Notes: a model not told the origin generated them from the letters alone. Shown: positions 8,054-16,791, counted from the first letter of the stretch. The stretch: DNA of 35,044 nucleotides from Bacteroidales bacterium UBA6828 (GCA_002452095.1 DKEG01000005.1:1-35044); one strand, 5' to 3'. Made by a program: numbers and translations.

Positions 8054-11000
8054 TTATTGTACGACTACGATTTTGCCCGATTTGGACGAGTAGCCGCTGT
8101 TTTCTGTTTTGATACGAATGTTGTACATATATAGTCCGGGGTAAAGCCCCATTTGAGACAGGTTGAGTTGTACTTGGTCGGGGTTCTTCTGCGATTGTTG
8201 CCACATCAGGCGTCCCGACATATCATATACATATATCTCCGTCTGTACGACCATATCGGGTTGGTCGTAATTGACCACCATATTAAGGACACCCGAAGCC
8301 TGCACAGGGTTGGGGTAGGTAACCACAGAGTAGATGTTCGGGTCTGCCCCTTTCTCTACGATGAAACTGAGCGAGGCGGTAGTGCTGTTATTGAGCAAGT
8401 CCCAAGCACGGAAAGTGAGGCTGTGTGCGCCCTCGGCGAGTTCCTGCATCAGGTAACTGACCTGACCTTTCTGGTAACTGCCGTCGGCAGAGGTAAAGAA
8501 CTCGTTGAGCACATAGGTATGCGAGGCACTATTATCCACCACAAGCATCAAGTCGTGCCCAATACCCGTACCGACGGTGTTGATGCCATTCTCGTCCTCG
8601 ATATCGGCAAAGAAACGCGGTGTCTCGTAGGTGGTGCCACCGTCCACGAAAGCAGGAGTATTGAGATAAAGCGAAATCTTCGGTCCGACTGTGTCTTTGG
8701 TAAAGACAGACCCTGTTCCGCCGATAATGAAATCTTCAAAATGCCCGACACCTTCGACCTTTTCCGTCGGATCGTAGGCATAATAGACAATACGCCCTTT
8801 GCCATAGTTGTAGCGGATGTCTTTCGGGGTCATAAACGTATAGGAGAAACGCCCGTTCTGCACGTCTGCCAATCCGCTGAACAGGGTGTTTGGGTAGTCG
8901 TTGTAGGTAACGGTTTGTTTCTTGTCGGCATTGCTTTCATCGTTGTCGCGGGTGGTAACACGCTGCATTTTGTCATAGACGGTGATGTTCACTTTGCCGT
9001 TGAACCACTCTGCCGTTTGTGCGTCCGAATCTTCGATATGTCCCTCAATCTGCTGAACATCCAAGGCGTGGAGTGTATCCACCTTTGTGGTGGTCATCAC
9101 TTGATAATCGGTAGGATATGCCAAACGGAGTGCGGGGTCTCCAAGCAAGACATACGACATCTTGTTTTCGTCCGTACCCGTCATATTTTTGGCTACGGCG
9201 AGGGCTTTGCCGATGGTCATCTCATACGAATAGGGGTCTTTGTGTCCGAATAGGGTGTCGCAGAAATAGCGGTTGATATTGGCGTTCTGCGTGGCATAGA
9301 CGGTTCGTCCAGCCGAGATGACACCGATGGCACCACCGTTAGGGTTGAGGACAGCCTCCTCGGCAGCACAGCGTTTGCCCGAGTCGAAATGGGCGAAACT
9401 GCAGGTTGCCAACATCCAGAGTGCCTGGTTGGAGTTGGTCATACTCTGTATGCTTTTGAGGTTCATCATACCCTCGTTGGTGATGGCATTGTAGCCGCCG
9501 TGCCCCGAGTAGTTCATATAGAGAGCCCCGTTCTTGAGCAGGTTATCCAACTTGTTTTTCGCCAGCGGGTAACTCTCGCCCGAGGCATCTGTTTCCTGCG
9601 GGTATGCATCAAGATAGATTTTGTTGACCACAAAGTCAGGGTTTTTGCGCCGTACACGCTCTGCGCCCTCTTCCGCTACACGGGTATGGAGGTTGTTGTC
9701 GCCGTCGTCGGCAAGGAAAATCAGTTGGTTTTTCCATTTGCCGAAACTGCTGTTCTCTATATAAGCGACCAACTTGTCCACCATCTGCTGTGCTTCGGCA
9801 AGTGTGTTTACCGGCAGACGCCCGACACCGATGTCCATACGTCCTTGTGTGTCGCTTTCGCCCTCGTTGTTGTCAAGAAAACCGAAATAGTCGTCGGAGG
9901 CGTATGCTTTGGTCTCCACGGTGGAGTTCTTGGCCTGGTAGGTGAGCAGAGTGTTTTGCCCGGATGTGGTAAGCAGTTTGCGGTTGTCGAATGTTCCATC
10001 TCCCATCAGCAGGAGCCAACTCGGTTTTTTGCTGCTGCCTGTGCCGCGGTCGTAGAGCATCTTCATCAGCCAGCGGTATGCCGTGGCATCGGGTGTGCCG
10101 CTGGAAAACTCATTATACACTTGTTGGTCGGTGGCAACCGCCCACGTGATACCCTGTTTGCGCTCATGGGCTTGTGCGAGACGGGTAGCCTCGGAAAGAA
10201 AATCCGCAGGGCAGATAATCACATAGTCGATATTCTTGAGCCGGTGCAGGTTCTGGTTGCCGACAGAGCCTATGACGGTGGGTGTCAGCCAGTCGGAGCC
10301 GTTGGTGTTAACCGCTACATACTCCTGTACCGCCGTCTCGTTGCTGCCGACAAAGGTGAGCGTACTGCCCGATAAGGTAGCAGGCACGCGTGTGATATTG
10401 GTTCGGTCAGTGATGTTCCAGACTTGGGTTTGTGCCGTGGCATTGCTGAGCGAATAGACAACGGGTGTAGCCGAACCATAGTTTGTGGGTGTACGGAACG
10501 GCATATAACTGCCCGTCATTGCCAAACGGCACGTAGCGGACAACTCGATATAGTTCAGGTAACCGGATGCTCCCGCTGCGGGGTTGGAGAAACTCAACAC
10601 TACATTATGGGTATTGCCGGAGGCGGTATAATCACGGTTGAAGGTAGCCAATGTCCCTTTGGTGTAGAAATCGCTGACAGGAACAGAATCCAACTTAGCC
10701 GTATTGCTTGAGCCGTTCATACTCAGCGTGAAGCGCGAAGCGCGAGACGAGTATGCCGCCACCTCGCTGCGGATACGCACGGGGGAGGACGTTACCGTAT
10801 TAGGTGTGGTGAAAGAGAATGTGCGATTTGGCGTGGTGGTAGAGAACAGTTCGCCATAGAACTCCCGTCCGCCGCCTTCTACGCCGCTTTCGCGGTCAAG
10901 CAGGTTAATCAAGTCCTGCTCGTGGATCTGATAGTTGATATAGGTATCCACTTGGGTGCCGTTGGTGCCGTCAAGGGAGGCTGTAATAGGCATACTATTC

Positions 11001-11449
11001 TGTGTACCCGCATTGTCGGTAAGGAAATAGTAGCCGTAATCGGAATACGGGTTGCAGGTGTGGATAAACTGTGTGCCGTTGTATTCCCACAAGGTGGTAC
11101 CCTGTGCATAGAACAGGATATAGTCGCCGGTGCCGAAGACTCCGTCTGCGCCTTTCTCCATATAGAAGCCCACGGCAGGCAGGTCGTCAATCTTGGCTTT
11201 GTTGAAATTTTGCGTCAGCATTGCACCGCCGTATCCGTACACACGTACATTGGCGGGGTTGCTCAAACCCGCGGCTTGCAGTTCCTCGTAGGTCATACGG
11301 TAAACACCGCTTTTGCTAACACGGATTTTTACCCACGAACCGCTGCTCAATACGGATGATCCCGTGTAGGTATGCGTGATGGCAAGAGCGTAAACAGCAA
11401 TGACTGACAGACAGAATATGGATAAGAGTCTTTTCATTTGATTTTGCAA
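8054..11449 (-). CDS. porU: T9SS sortase PorU, C25 gingipain-like peptidase, 1131 aa
   Basis: PorU removes the C-terminal signal of T9SS cargo at the cell surface and attaches the cargo to anionic LPS. A signal peptide (about 1-23) is followed by beta-rich domains (about 25-400), then the C25 caspase-like domain. The catalytic dyad is visible: His650 in NYSGHGGYN and Cys683 in WMLATCSFAHFD. The end is a T9SS-type sorting domain beginning near YPNPVQASG and ending SGKIVVVQ, as PorU itself has. Length is near P. gingivalis PorU. It overlaps the upstream FAH-like gene by 16 bases, so the two are translationally linked, and porV follows. Confidence 0.96.
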   Translation of the reverse strand: MQNQMKRLLSIFCLSVIAVYALAITHTYTGSSVLSSGSWVKIRVSKSGVYRMTYEELQAAGLSNPANVRVYGYGGAMLTQNFNKAKIDDLPAVGFYMEKGADGVFGTGDYILFYAQGTTLWEYNGTQFIHTCNPYSDYGYYFLTDNAGTQNSMPITASLDGTNGTQVDTYINYQIHEQDLINLLDRESGVEGGGREFYGELFSTTTPNRTFSFTTPNTVTSSPVRIRSEVAAYSSRASRFTLSMNGSSNTAKLDSVPVSDFYTKGTLATFNRDYTASGNTHNVVLSFSNPAAGASGYLNYIELSATCRLAMTGSYMPFRTPTNYGSATPVVYSLSNATAQTQVWNITDRTNITRVPATLSGSTLTFVGSNETAVQEYVAVNTNGSDWLTPTVIGSVGNQNLHRLKNIDYVIICPADFLSEATRLAQAHERKQGITWAVATDQQVYNEFSSGTPDATAYRWLMKMLYDRGTGSSKKPSWLLLMGDGTFDNRKLLTTSGQNTLLTYQAKNSTVETKAYASDDYFGFLDNNEGESDTQGRMDIGVGRLPVNTLAEAQQMVDKLVAYIENSSFGKWKNQLIFLADDGDNNLHTRVAEEGAERVRRKNPDFVVNKIYLDAYPQETDASGESYPLAKNKLDNLLKNGALYMNYSGHGGYNAITNEGMMNLKSIQSMTNSNQALWMLATCSFAHFDSGKRCAAEEAVLNPNGGAIGVISAGRTVYATQNANINRYFCDTLFGHKDPYSYEMTIGKALAVAKNMTGTDENKMSYVLLGDPALRLAYPTDYQVMTTTKVDTLHALDVQQIEGHIEDSDAQTAEWFNGKVNITVYDKMQRVTTRDNDESNADKKQTVTYNDYPNTLFSGLADVQNGRFSYTFMTPKDIRYNYGKGRIVYYAYDPTEKVEGVGHFEDFIIGGTGSVFTKDTVGPKISLYLNTPAFVDGGTTYETPRFFADIEDENGINTVGTGIGHDLMLVVDNSASHTYVLNEFFTSADGSYQKGQVSYLMQELAEGAHSLTFRAWDLLNNSTTASLSFIVEKGADPNIYSVVTYPNPVQASGVLNMVVNYDQPDMVVQTEIYVYDMSGRLMWQQSQKNPDQVQLNLSQMGLYPGLYMYNIRIKTENSGYSSKSGKIVVVQ

Positions 11450-11991
11450 TAGAGTTTTTCTTCTTGGTTGGCTACAGCACGCAGTATTTCGTTGGTGCTG
11501 ACAGTACGTGCGTCCATTTTTTGTTGTATATAAATCAAGTCGCCTTGGCGAATGGTCATCACTTCGCTGACGCGGTGTACAGCCTCATCGGGGCTGATAA
11601 CCCATTCGCCGGTACGAATGGGAGTCTCTGTACCGTCGGTATGTACAAGGCTCCATTGATATTCCGTATCGGTGCCGAACTCGCCTACCGACAGCGAGAA
11701 ATCGAACCCCGTGGCACGCAACCAACTATGTCGGTTGGTGCGGGCATTCTCCAATACGTCGTGTGCCACAAAGTCCGCCCCCGGTGCAACGGCATCGTAG
11801 TAACGGCAACCGAACCGCGCGGCGATGTTCTTGCCCAATCGGCAGACACGCAGAACGATACAGGGTGTGAACCGCAGGTCGTGCGTCCAATCGGGAACAA
11901 ACATCGGTTTACGACCATTTAGCAACGAAGAATCGCCTTTCAGCACCATTTCCGTATGCCCGTCTATATATGCAAAACCGATGATTTTCAT
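11434..11991 (-). CDS. FAH-family-like protein, probably without metal site, 185 aa
   Basis: The fold resembles fumarylacetoacetate hydrolase proteins of Bacteroidales: DSSLLNGRKPMFVPDW at the start, then CRLGKNIAARFGCRYYDAV and GADFVAHDVLE. Members I recall have E-x-E two residues before the hydrophobic strand leading to CRLGKNI; here the aligned stretch reads LRFTPCIVLRV, so both glutamates seem replaced (by T and C). Metal-dependent catalysis is therefore unlikely. The gene starts at ATG 11991 behind a clear promoter and its end overlaps porU by 16 bases. From memory P. gingivalis also has an FAH-family gene beside porU. A structural or regulatory role linked to T9SS is inference. Confidence 0.75.
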   Translation of the reverse strand: MKIIGFAYIDGHTEMVLKGDSSLLNGRKPMFVPDWTHDLRFTPCIVLRVCRLGKNIAARFGCRYYDAVAPGADFVAHDVLENARTNRHSWLRATGFDFSLSVGEFGTDTEYQWSLVHTDGTETPIRTGEWVISPDEAVHRVSEVMTIRQGDLIYIQQKMDARTVSTNEILRAVANQEEKLYCKIK

Positions 11992-12019
11992 ACGTTGCCC
12001 AAATGAACCAATTTGCGGA

Positions 12020-12051
12020 CAAAGTTACGATTTTTTTTCAAAATATACAAA
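12020..12051 (-). promoter_or_regulatory. Promoter of the FAH-like/porU/porV series
   Basis: On the minus strand TTTG (12048-12051), a 20-base spacer and TAACTTTG (12020-12027) match the Bacteroides consensus. The leader to ATG 11991 is about 25 bases. It is the best candidate start for the T9SS cluster. Confidence 0.8.
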
Positions 12052-12119
12052 CAGGCACAAACATTTGTACCTTTTTTCATAAAGAATGTCACCTGTTTGA
12101 GAATGGGGCGCAGGCAGAA

Positions 12120-12299
12120 AGTGGATAATTTATGCATAAAGATATTGCATATCCTGCATAAAAACGAGGCTTAAAAGCCTAATAAAAACGTTTTCTTTCT
12201 ACGTCCTTTCTACGTCTTTTCTACGTCTTTTCTACGTAATTGGTATTATGAAGTACACAAATGTATATATTGTATATTTCTTGCATATATATTTTCGAA
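12120..12299. repeat. Dispersed intergenic element, inverted (copy E)
   Basis: Four 11-bp units at 12195-12238 (CTTTCTACGTC twice, TTTTCTACGTC, TTTTCTACGTA) are followed by AATTGGTATTATG. Read on the minus strand this is CATAATACCAATTACG plus ACGTAGAAAAG units, the same as copy A at 2265-2400. TATGCAT words occur on the far side of both. A short hairpin, GAGGCTTAAAAGCCT, lies at about 12166-12180. No gene is seen. Confidence 0.8.
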
Positions 12300-13235
12300 T
12301 TACGCATAACTGCCGGCGGCAAGGAAAAGGAGACCGATGACAATACCGATCAGGCACAGCACTTTCTTCCACGGATCTTTTTCTTTGAGTACCAGAATGC
12401 CGTACAGGAACGGAATGATCGTGCCGCCGCGGCGGATGGTGGAGACTACCGAGATGAGGGATTGGGTATCGCTCAGCGCAAGCATATAGACATAGTCGCT
12501 CAGTACCAGAAATATGGATATTCCTGCAATCGCCCACGTCCATCGGAAAGCCGCTGCCGTTGAACCGGCTGTATGGCTGAAGTAGCGTTTGCGGTTGATG
12601 AGCAGTGTGGCAACACACATTATAAGTGCCTGATAGAAAGTGTAATAAACCTGCACGGCATTATGGTCGAACCTGCGCATCATATACTTGTCGTATAGCC
12701 CGCTGGCGGAACCGATCAGTATCGCCAATAGCAGACAAACATAGTATTTGCGCCGACTCTTGGGGGTATGAATATCGCCTTTCCCCGCACGGTGTTCCAC
12801 TAATGAGAAAGCAAAAATGCTGCCCAATGCGCATACTACGCCTGCCCATTGCCAGCCGTTGAGCCGCTCCCCGAAGAGGAACATGGCACCGATAAGCGTC
12901 CACATCGGGCGGGTCGCCTGCATAGGCGATACCACGGATATGGGCAGATACTTGATAGCCACGTAGGCGCATACCCACGAACTGAGAACGATACACGATT
13001 TGAGCATAATAAGCAGGTGCGCCGTCAGCCCCACACGCGGCACAAAGAACAATGTGTCTGCCATCATATCGGGGCAGCAACGCGACAGCAATAGCGGTAC
13101 AGCCAAGATACCGGAGGAAATAAGCAAACTGATACTCAGTACATCCGGTACACTATTGTCGCACAAGGAACGTTTCTTGCTGATGTCATAGAAGCCCAGA
13201 CACAGGGCGGACAATATGGCGAGAATAACCCACAT
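12300..13235 (-). CDS. EamA/DMT-family transporter, 311 aa
   Basis: The protein is hydrophobic throughout with about ten membrane segments in two halves, as in the drug/metabolite transporter superfamily. Family-like stretches are SVVSPMQATRPMWTLIGAMFLFGERLNGWQWAG in the first half and SDTQSLISVVSTIRRGGTIIPFLYG with LVLKEKDPWKK in the second. It acts in the inner membrane; the substrate cannot be told from sequence. ATG at 13235 lies only 5 bases from a 7-bp repeat tract that fills the entire gap to the upstream DUF2851 gene, so translation initiation occurs next to repeat DNA. Confidence 0.88.
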   Translation of the reverse strand: MWVILAILSALCLGFYDISKKRSLCDNSVPDVLSISLLISSGILAVPLLLSRCCPDMMADTLFFVPRVGLTAHLLIMLKSCIVLSSWVCAYVAIKYLPISVVSPMQATRPMWTLIGAMFLFGERLNGWQWAGVVCALGSIFAFSLVEHRAGKGDIHTPKSRRKYYVCLLLAILIGSASGLYDKYMMRRFDHNAVQVYYTFYQALIMCVATLLINRKRYFSHTAGSTAAAFRWTWAIAGISIFLVLSDYVYMLALSDTQSLISVVSTIRRGGTIIPFLYGILVLKEKDPWKKVLCLIGIVIGLLFLAAGSYA

Positions 13236-13239
13236 TTTA

Positions 13240-13288
13240 ATTATGAATTATGAATTATGAATTATGAATTACGCATTACATATTATGC
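13240..13288. repeat. 7-bp tandem repeat tract, seven units
   Basis: ATTATGA occurs four times in exact 7-bp steps, then ATTACGC, ATTACAT and ATTATGC. It fills the gap between the transporter start (13235) and the DUF2851 stop, whose TAA (minus strand, 13283-13285) lies inside the last unit. Confidence 0.92.
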
Positions 13289-14605
13289 CTCTCCCCCTTT
13301 GAAGGGGGAGACGGAGGGGGGCTCTGCATTGAGAAATATCTGATACCCCACTTCGCAGTTCATACAGCGGCTTGACTGGCAATAGTTTTGATACAGGTGT
13401 ATCAGTGCTTGCGTGTCGGCGGCAGAGTGCACCTCTTGTCCGAGCAAGCGCCATTGACGGATAATACTATTGTTTTCAGGGGCAATCTGCTCCATTAGCA
13501 ACAGGGCTTTGTCAATTGCGGTGCTATCCTTATGCGCGAGCGCATACGCATATTTGTAAGGTATCACGCTGTTGATAAGCAGAATATCTATTGAACTGCG
13601 TCCGATAGGGGATGGAAAAGCAAGTTTGTTGGGCGTATCTTCTTCGGCGGGATGGAGTGTTAGAAGCGATACCAACTGCTCCAAACCGCTTTCGTCCATC
13701 AGTCGGGAGAATAGAAACTCCGACTGGTGTATCAGTTGGGCGAACTGTCGGATACGCACTTCGGGAAACGCTTGCGGGCGCATTCGGGCTTTTTTCCACA
13801 GGTAGCCGTCTATCGGAGTGAGGGAGAATTTCTTTTGCAGAAACAGGTACTCGCGCAGGAGACGCTGTTCCTCGTCGGTCTGTGCAGTTGCTGCGGTCAG
13901 CAGACCAGACTGCCCGAGCAGGATGGCGGTCAGTTGGAACAGGCTGTTGCGGTGTTTCTGCAGATACGCGAGCGGTGTCTGTATTGCCATCGTCTCGAAT
14001 GGAATACCGTTGGTATGAAAACCGAAATTGTGTGCCAGTGTGATATAAAAAGCGTGTTCCCAACTGTTGTGAGTGATACCTAACAGCCGCTGTATCGATT
14101 GTTGCTTGCAGTCCAAACGCTTGTGCAGCAATGTTTTGCGCCATCCATCGGTGAGCATCGACGGGTCTTGGAGCAGCCGTTTGCCGCACTCTATCACGCT
14201 CTCGGCGGAGTCCATACGTTGCGCTGCACGGATAAGCCCGGTCAGGTAGTCTTGGTTGTCGGGATAGCGCAGTTCGCATTGGCAGATGGCTTCGCCTTGC
14301 GAGTTATATACACGTTTGTCGGCTTGGCGCACCACGTGCAGAACCACAGAGTCATAAGCCTTATCCAAATGGTGGCGGTGTTTGTACCAGTCGGAGGAGG
14401 TCAGATGTATCTCCACGTTGCCGAACCACTCTTGTCCGCCTATGCGCAGGTGCACATCGGCGAAGTCGGGACCGGCATCCGTATTGTGCCGCCCGACGGA
14501 GAGAATCTCTATCGGTTTGCCATCGGTGTCAGTCTGCGGGAATGATGCCCACAAACGGTTTTGCCAGATGTAATGCAGTAATATCTCGGGGAATGAACTG
14601 TTCAT
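13283..14605 (-). CDS. DUF2851 family protein, 440 aa
   Basis: This family is widespread in Bacteroidetes and has no established role; its conserved N-terminal motif looks like a nuclease fold. Here the motif is GRHNTDAGPDFADVHLRIGG followed by EWFGNVEIHLTSSDWYKHRH, with D, E and H residues that could bind metal. The rest is helical, ending in a Cys pair (SSRCMNC). The last residues (EPPSVSPFKGGEA) are encoded by a G-rich palindromic repeat and the stop lies in a 7-bp repeat, so the native C-terminus has been replaced or extended. The gene has its own promoter at 14614-14645. Confidence 0.88.
   Translation of the reverse strand: MNSSFPEILLHYIWQNRLWASFPQTDTDGKPIEILSVGRHNTDAGPDFADVHLRIGGQEWFGNVEIHLTSSDWYKHRHHLDKAYDSVVLHVVRQADKRVYNSQGEAICQCELRYPDNQDYLTGLIRAAQRMDSAESVIECGKRLLQDPSMLTDGWRKTLLHKRLDCKQQSIQRLLGITHNSWEHAFYITLAHNFGFHTNGIPFETMAIQTPLAYLQKHRNSLFQLTAILLGQSGLLTAATAQTDEEQRLLREYLFLQKKFSLTPIDGYLWKKARMRPQAFPEVRIRQFAQLIHQSEFLFSRLMDESGLEQLVSLLTLHPAEEDTPNKLAFPSPIGRSSIDILLINSVIPYKYAYALAHKDSTAIDKALLLMEQIAPENNSIIRQWRLLGQEVHSAADTQALIHLYQNYCQSSRCMNCEVGYQIFLNAEPPSVSPFKGGEA
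13291..13320. repeat. G-rich palindromic repeat forming the end of the DUF2851 gene
   Basis: CTCCCCCTTTGAAGGGGGAG (13291-13310) is a perfect palindrome followed by ACGGAGGGGG. Close relatives lie inside rho at 26217-26257 and 26498-26550. It abuts the 7-bp tract at 13240-13288. Confidence 0.85.
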
Positions 14606-14613
14606 TTAGCCTG

Positions 14614-14645
14614 CAAAATTACTGCTTTTTTTGTGTATATGCAAA
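14614..14645 (-). promoter_or_regulatory. Promoter of the DUF2851 gene
   Basis: On the minus strand TTTG (14642-14645), a 20-base spacer and TAATTTTG (14614-14621) match the consensus. The predicted start lies within a few bases of ATG 14605, so the leader is extremely short. It overlaps a plus-strand promoter at 14630-14661. Confidence 0.7.
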
Positions 14646-14661
14646 AAAAGCACTACCTTTG
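14630..14661 (+). promoter_or_regulatory. Plus-strand promoter overlapping the DUF2851 promoter
   Basis: TTTG (14630-14633), a 20-base spacer and TACCTTTG (14654-14661) match the consensus exactly. No reading frame follows soon; the ligase gene is 345 bases away and has its own promoter. Confidence 0.7.
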
Positions 14662-14667
14662 CAGGGC

Positions 14668-14737
14668 AACCGCACCAAAATCGGATGATAGGTCGGAGCA
14701 GGGTCATACCGGATAATCTCTATGCCGATAGTTTTTT
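14668..14737 (+). ncRNA. Possible small RNA of about 70 bases
   Basis: The stretch after the promoter at 14630-14661 ends in CCGATAG plus six T. ATCGG (14680-14684) can pair with CCGAT (14725-14729), enclosing GGT/ACC pairing. There is no reading frame. The terminator-like stem is weak, so this is tentative. Confidence 0.3.
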
Positions 14738-14759
14738 GCATTCTTTATATGGACATATT

Positions 14760-14905
14760 CTCCAAAATTATGCAAAGTATGCAGTTCCTATGTCTCATAA
14801 TACCAATTACGGCAACGAGACGGCAACGAGACGGCAACGAGATAGGATTTCTTGCGGTGCTTTTATCCGCTTTATCCACTATATCTGTTGCATAAAGCGG
14901 ATAGA
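14760..14905. repeat. Dispersed intergenic element (copy F)
   Basis: Three perfect 11-bp units ACGGCAACGAG at 14809-14841 follow the flank CATAATACCAATTACG, which is also found in copies A and E, although the unit sequence differs from theirs. TATGCA words lie to the left. A TTGCGGTG word to the right is shared with the array at 26946-26989. Confidence 0.8.
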
Positions 14906-14906
14906 T

Positions 14907-14938
14907 TTTGCTTTTATGCGGTTGCCATGCTACCTTTG
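14907..14938 (+). promoter_or_regulatory. Promoter of the acyl-CoA synthetase gene
   Basis: TTTG (14907-14910), a 20-base spacer and TACCTTTG (14931-14938) match the consensus exactly. The leader to ATG 15006 is about 60 bases. Confidence 0.8.
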
Positions 14939-15005
14939 CATATATATAATAATTTAGAGGATACAATGGGGAGTGATAATTTATAAAAAAACAAGTGTTC
15001 TTGGA

Positions 15006-16643
15006 ATGAAAAAACATTATTTGCATTACCTCGGCGAGGTAATGATGCATCAGTGGAATGATGCAGCGTTGACGGATTACGGGGAGGAGAAAACCTACAC
15101 ATTTGGAGATTTGGCAGTGGAGATGGAGCGTTTGCATGTGTTGTTTCGTCAGTTGGGAATTAACGAGGGGGATAAAGTGGCTATTGCCGGGCGCAACTGC
15201 GCCAATTGGGTAGTGGCATATTTGGCGGTAGCGTCATATCGTGGTGTACTGGTTACTATCTTGCAGGACTTCAAGGCGGAAGATATAGCCAAACTGCTGC
15301 TACATTCCGATGCCAAAGCCCTCTTTGTCGGACCGTATGTCTGGCGTGAGTTGCAGCAGCAACCGTTGGAACAATTGTCAGCGGTTATCTCATTGGCGGA
15401 TTTCTCAGTAGTACGTGCCAAAGAAGGCGTACAGGTGCCTGCCAAAGAGGTCATTGATGCAGAGATGAAAGCCCTTTATCCGCACGGAATGCAATCGTCG
15501 GACGTGCATTATGATGTAAATCCGGACGATTTGGCGCTTATCAACTATACCAGCGGCAGTACAGGCTCGCCCAAGGGTGTGATGCTCAACGGGCGTTCGC
15601 TGAGCAACAACGTGGAGGCGGCTATGCAGATCCTTCCCGTCGAACCGGGGCAGCGGATCGTCTCTATGCTTCCGTTGGCGCATATGTTCGGGCAGTTGGC
15701 GGATTTTCTCTATCCGCTGTGTGCCGGCACCCATATCTATTATCTCACCAAGTCGCCCACGCCGAGTATCCTGCTGCGTGCCATGGCGGATGTCAAGCCC
15801 TATATGGTGGCTACCGTGCCGCTCGTGATAGAGAAGATACACAAACAGAAACTCGATCCGCTGTTGAGCAAGAAAATACTGAAAGTGTGCTGGTACACAC
15901 CGGTGGTGATGAATATTGTGCGAAACCATGTGCGCAAGGCTCTGGTAAAAGCCTTCGGCGGGCAGGTGCGTTATTTTCTTTGCGGCGGGGCGGCAATGAA
16001 CCCGCTGGTGGAGAAATGCCTGTTGGACGTCCATTTCCCACTCTCTATCGGATACGGTATGACCGAGTGCGGACCGCTGGTGGCTGGCAATCCGCCCAAG
16101 TATTTCAAGCGTCGCAGTTGCGGTGTACCTGTGCCGAATATGGAGGCGAAGATAGACAACCCGGATGCCAAGGGGGAGGGGGAGATACTTGTGCGCGGTG
16201 AGAATGTGATGCTCGGTTATTACAAAAACGAGGTGGCTACCCGTGCGGCGTTCACCGAAGACGGTTGGATGCGCACCGGCGACCTCGGCTACATCGACAA
16301 ACGCAAGAATATCTATATCCGCGGGCGCAACAAAACGATGATTCTAGGGGCTTCGGGGCAGAATATCTATCCCGAGGAGATCGAGGACAAACTCAACGTG
16401 CAAGAGGGCGTAAGCGAGTCTGTCATAGTGGAGCGTGAGGGGCGTCTGGTGGCTTTGATCTTCCCCGACGAGCAGACCAGCAAGCGCTTGTCGGTAGAGG
16501 AGTTGCAGCAACTGATGCGCGAGAACATCAAGAAACTCAACAAACTCATCCCCGGTTACAGCCGTGTAAGCGACATCGAAATCAAGCAGGAACCCTTTGA
16601 GAAAACCCCTAAAAAGTCCATCAAACGCTTCCTGTACAAGTGA
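15006..16643 (+). CDS. AMP-forming acyl-CoA synthetase (long-chain fatty acid ligase type), 545 aa
   Basis: It belongs to the adenylating (ANL) superfamily and probably activates fatty acids to acyl-CoA at the inner membrane face. Motifs in order: the P-loop YTSGSTGSPKG near residues 181-191, YGMTECGP, WMRTGDLGY, the hinge RGRNKTMILGASGQNIYPEEIE, and the catalytic lysine in TPKKSIKRFLYK at the very end. I chose ATG 15006 (MKKHYLHYLGEV), which matches the family's usual N-terminus; a GTG at 14973 would add 11 residues. A promoter precedes it and a terminator follows. The exact acyl chain preference cannot be read. Confidence 0.88.
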   Translation: MKKHYLHYLGEVMMHQWNDAALTDYGEEKTYTFGDLAVEMERLHVLFRQLGINEGDKVAIAGRNCANWVVAYLAVASYRGVLVTILQDFKAEDIAKLLLHSDAKALFVGPYVWRELQQQPLEQLSAVISLADFSVVRAKEGVQVPAKEVIDAEMKALYPHGMQSSDVHYDVNPDDLALINYTSGSTGSPKGVMLNGRSLSNNVEAAMQILPVEPGQRIVSMLPLAHMFGQLADFLYPLCAGTHIYYLTKSPTPSILLRAMADVKPYMVATVPLVIEKIHKQKLDPLLSKKILKVCWYTPVVMNIVRNHVRKALVKAFGGQVRYFLCGGAAMNPLVEKCLLDVHFPLSIGYGMTECGPLVAGNPPKYFKRRSCGVPVPNMEAKIDNPDAKGEGEILVRGENVMLGYYKNEVATRAAFTEDGWMRTGDLGYIDKRKNIYIRGRNKTMILGASGQNIYPEEIEDKLNVQEGVSESVIVEREGRLVALIFPDEQTSKRLSVEELQQLMRENIKKLNKLIPGYSRVSDIEIKQEPFEKTPKKSIKRFLYK

Positions 16644-16715
16644 TATAAACAAATGATTTCTCGTCTGTGTTTGTATTCTGGCACAAGACAAGGGAACTAA
16701 TGATAAAAGAAACGT

Positions 16716-16762
16716 GCCTAAAACAGTCTGTCCGAACTCGTGCAGGCAGTTTTAGGCTTTTT
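16716..16762 (+). terminator. Terminator after the acyl-CoA synthetase gene
   Basis: GCCTAAAAC (16716-16724) pairs with GTTTTAGGC (16749-16757), enclosing a 24-base loop, followed by five T. Confidence 0.75.
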
Positions 16763-16791
16763 GATAGAGGTTATCTCTTTTTTCCTTTTTG

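Noticed and set aside
8153..9253. 366-residue open frame opposite porU
   Set aside because: It is antisense to a clear PorU coding sequence and has no motif; a composition shadow.
14973..15005. GTG start for the acyl-CoA synthetase
   Set aside because: The family N-terminus aligns with ATG 15006, and the added residues are AT-rich leader.
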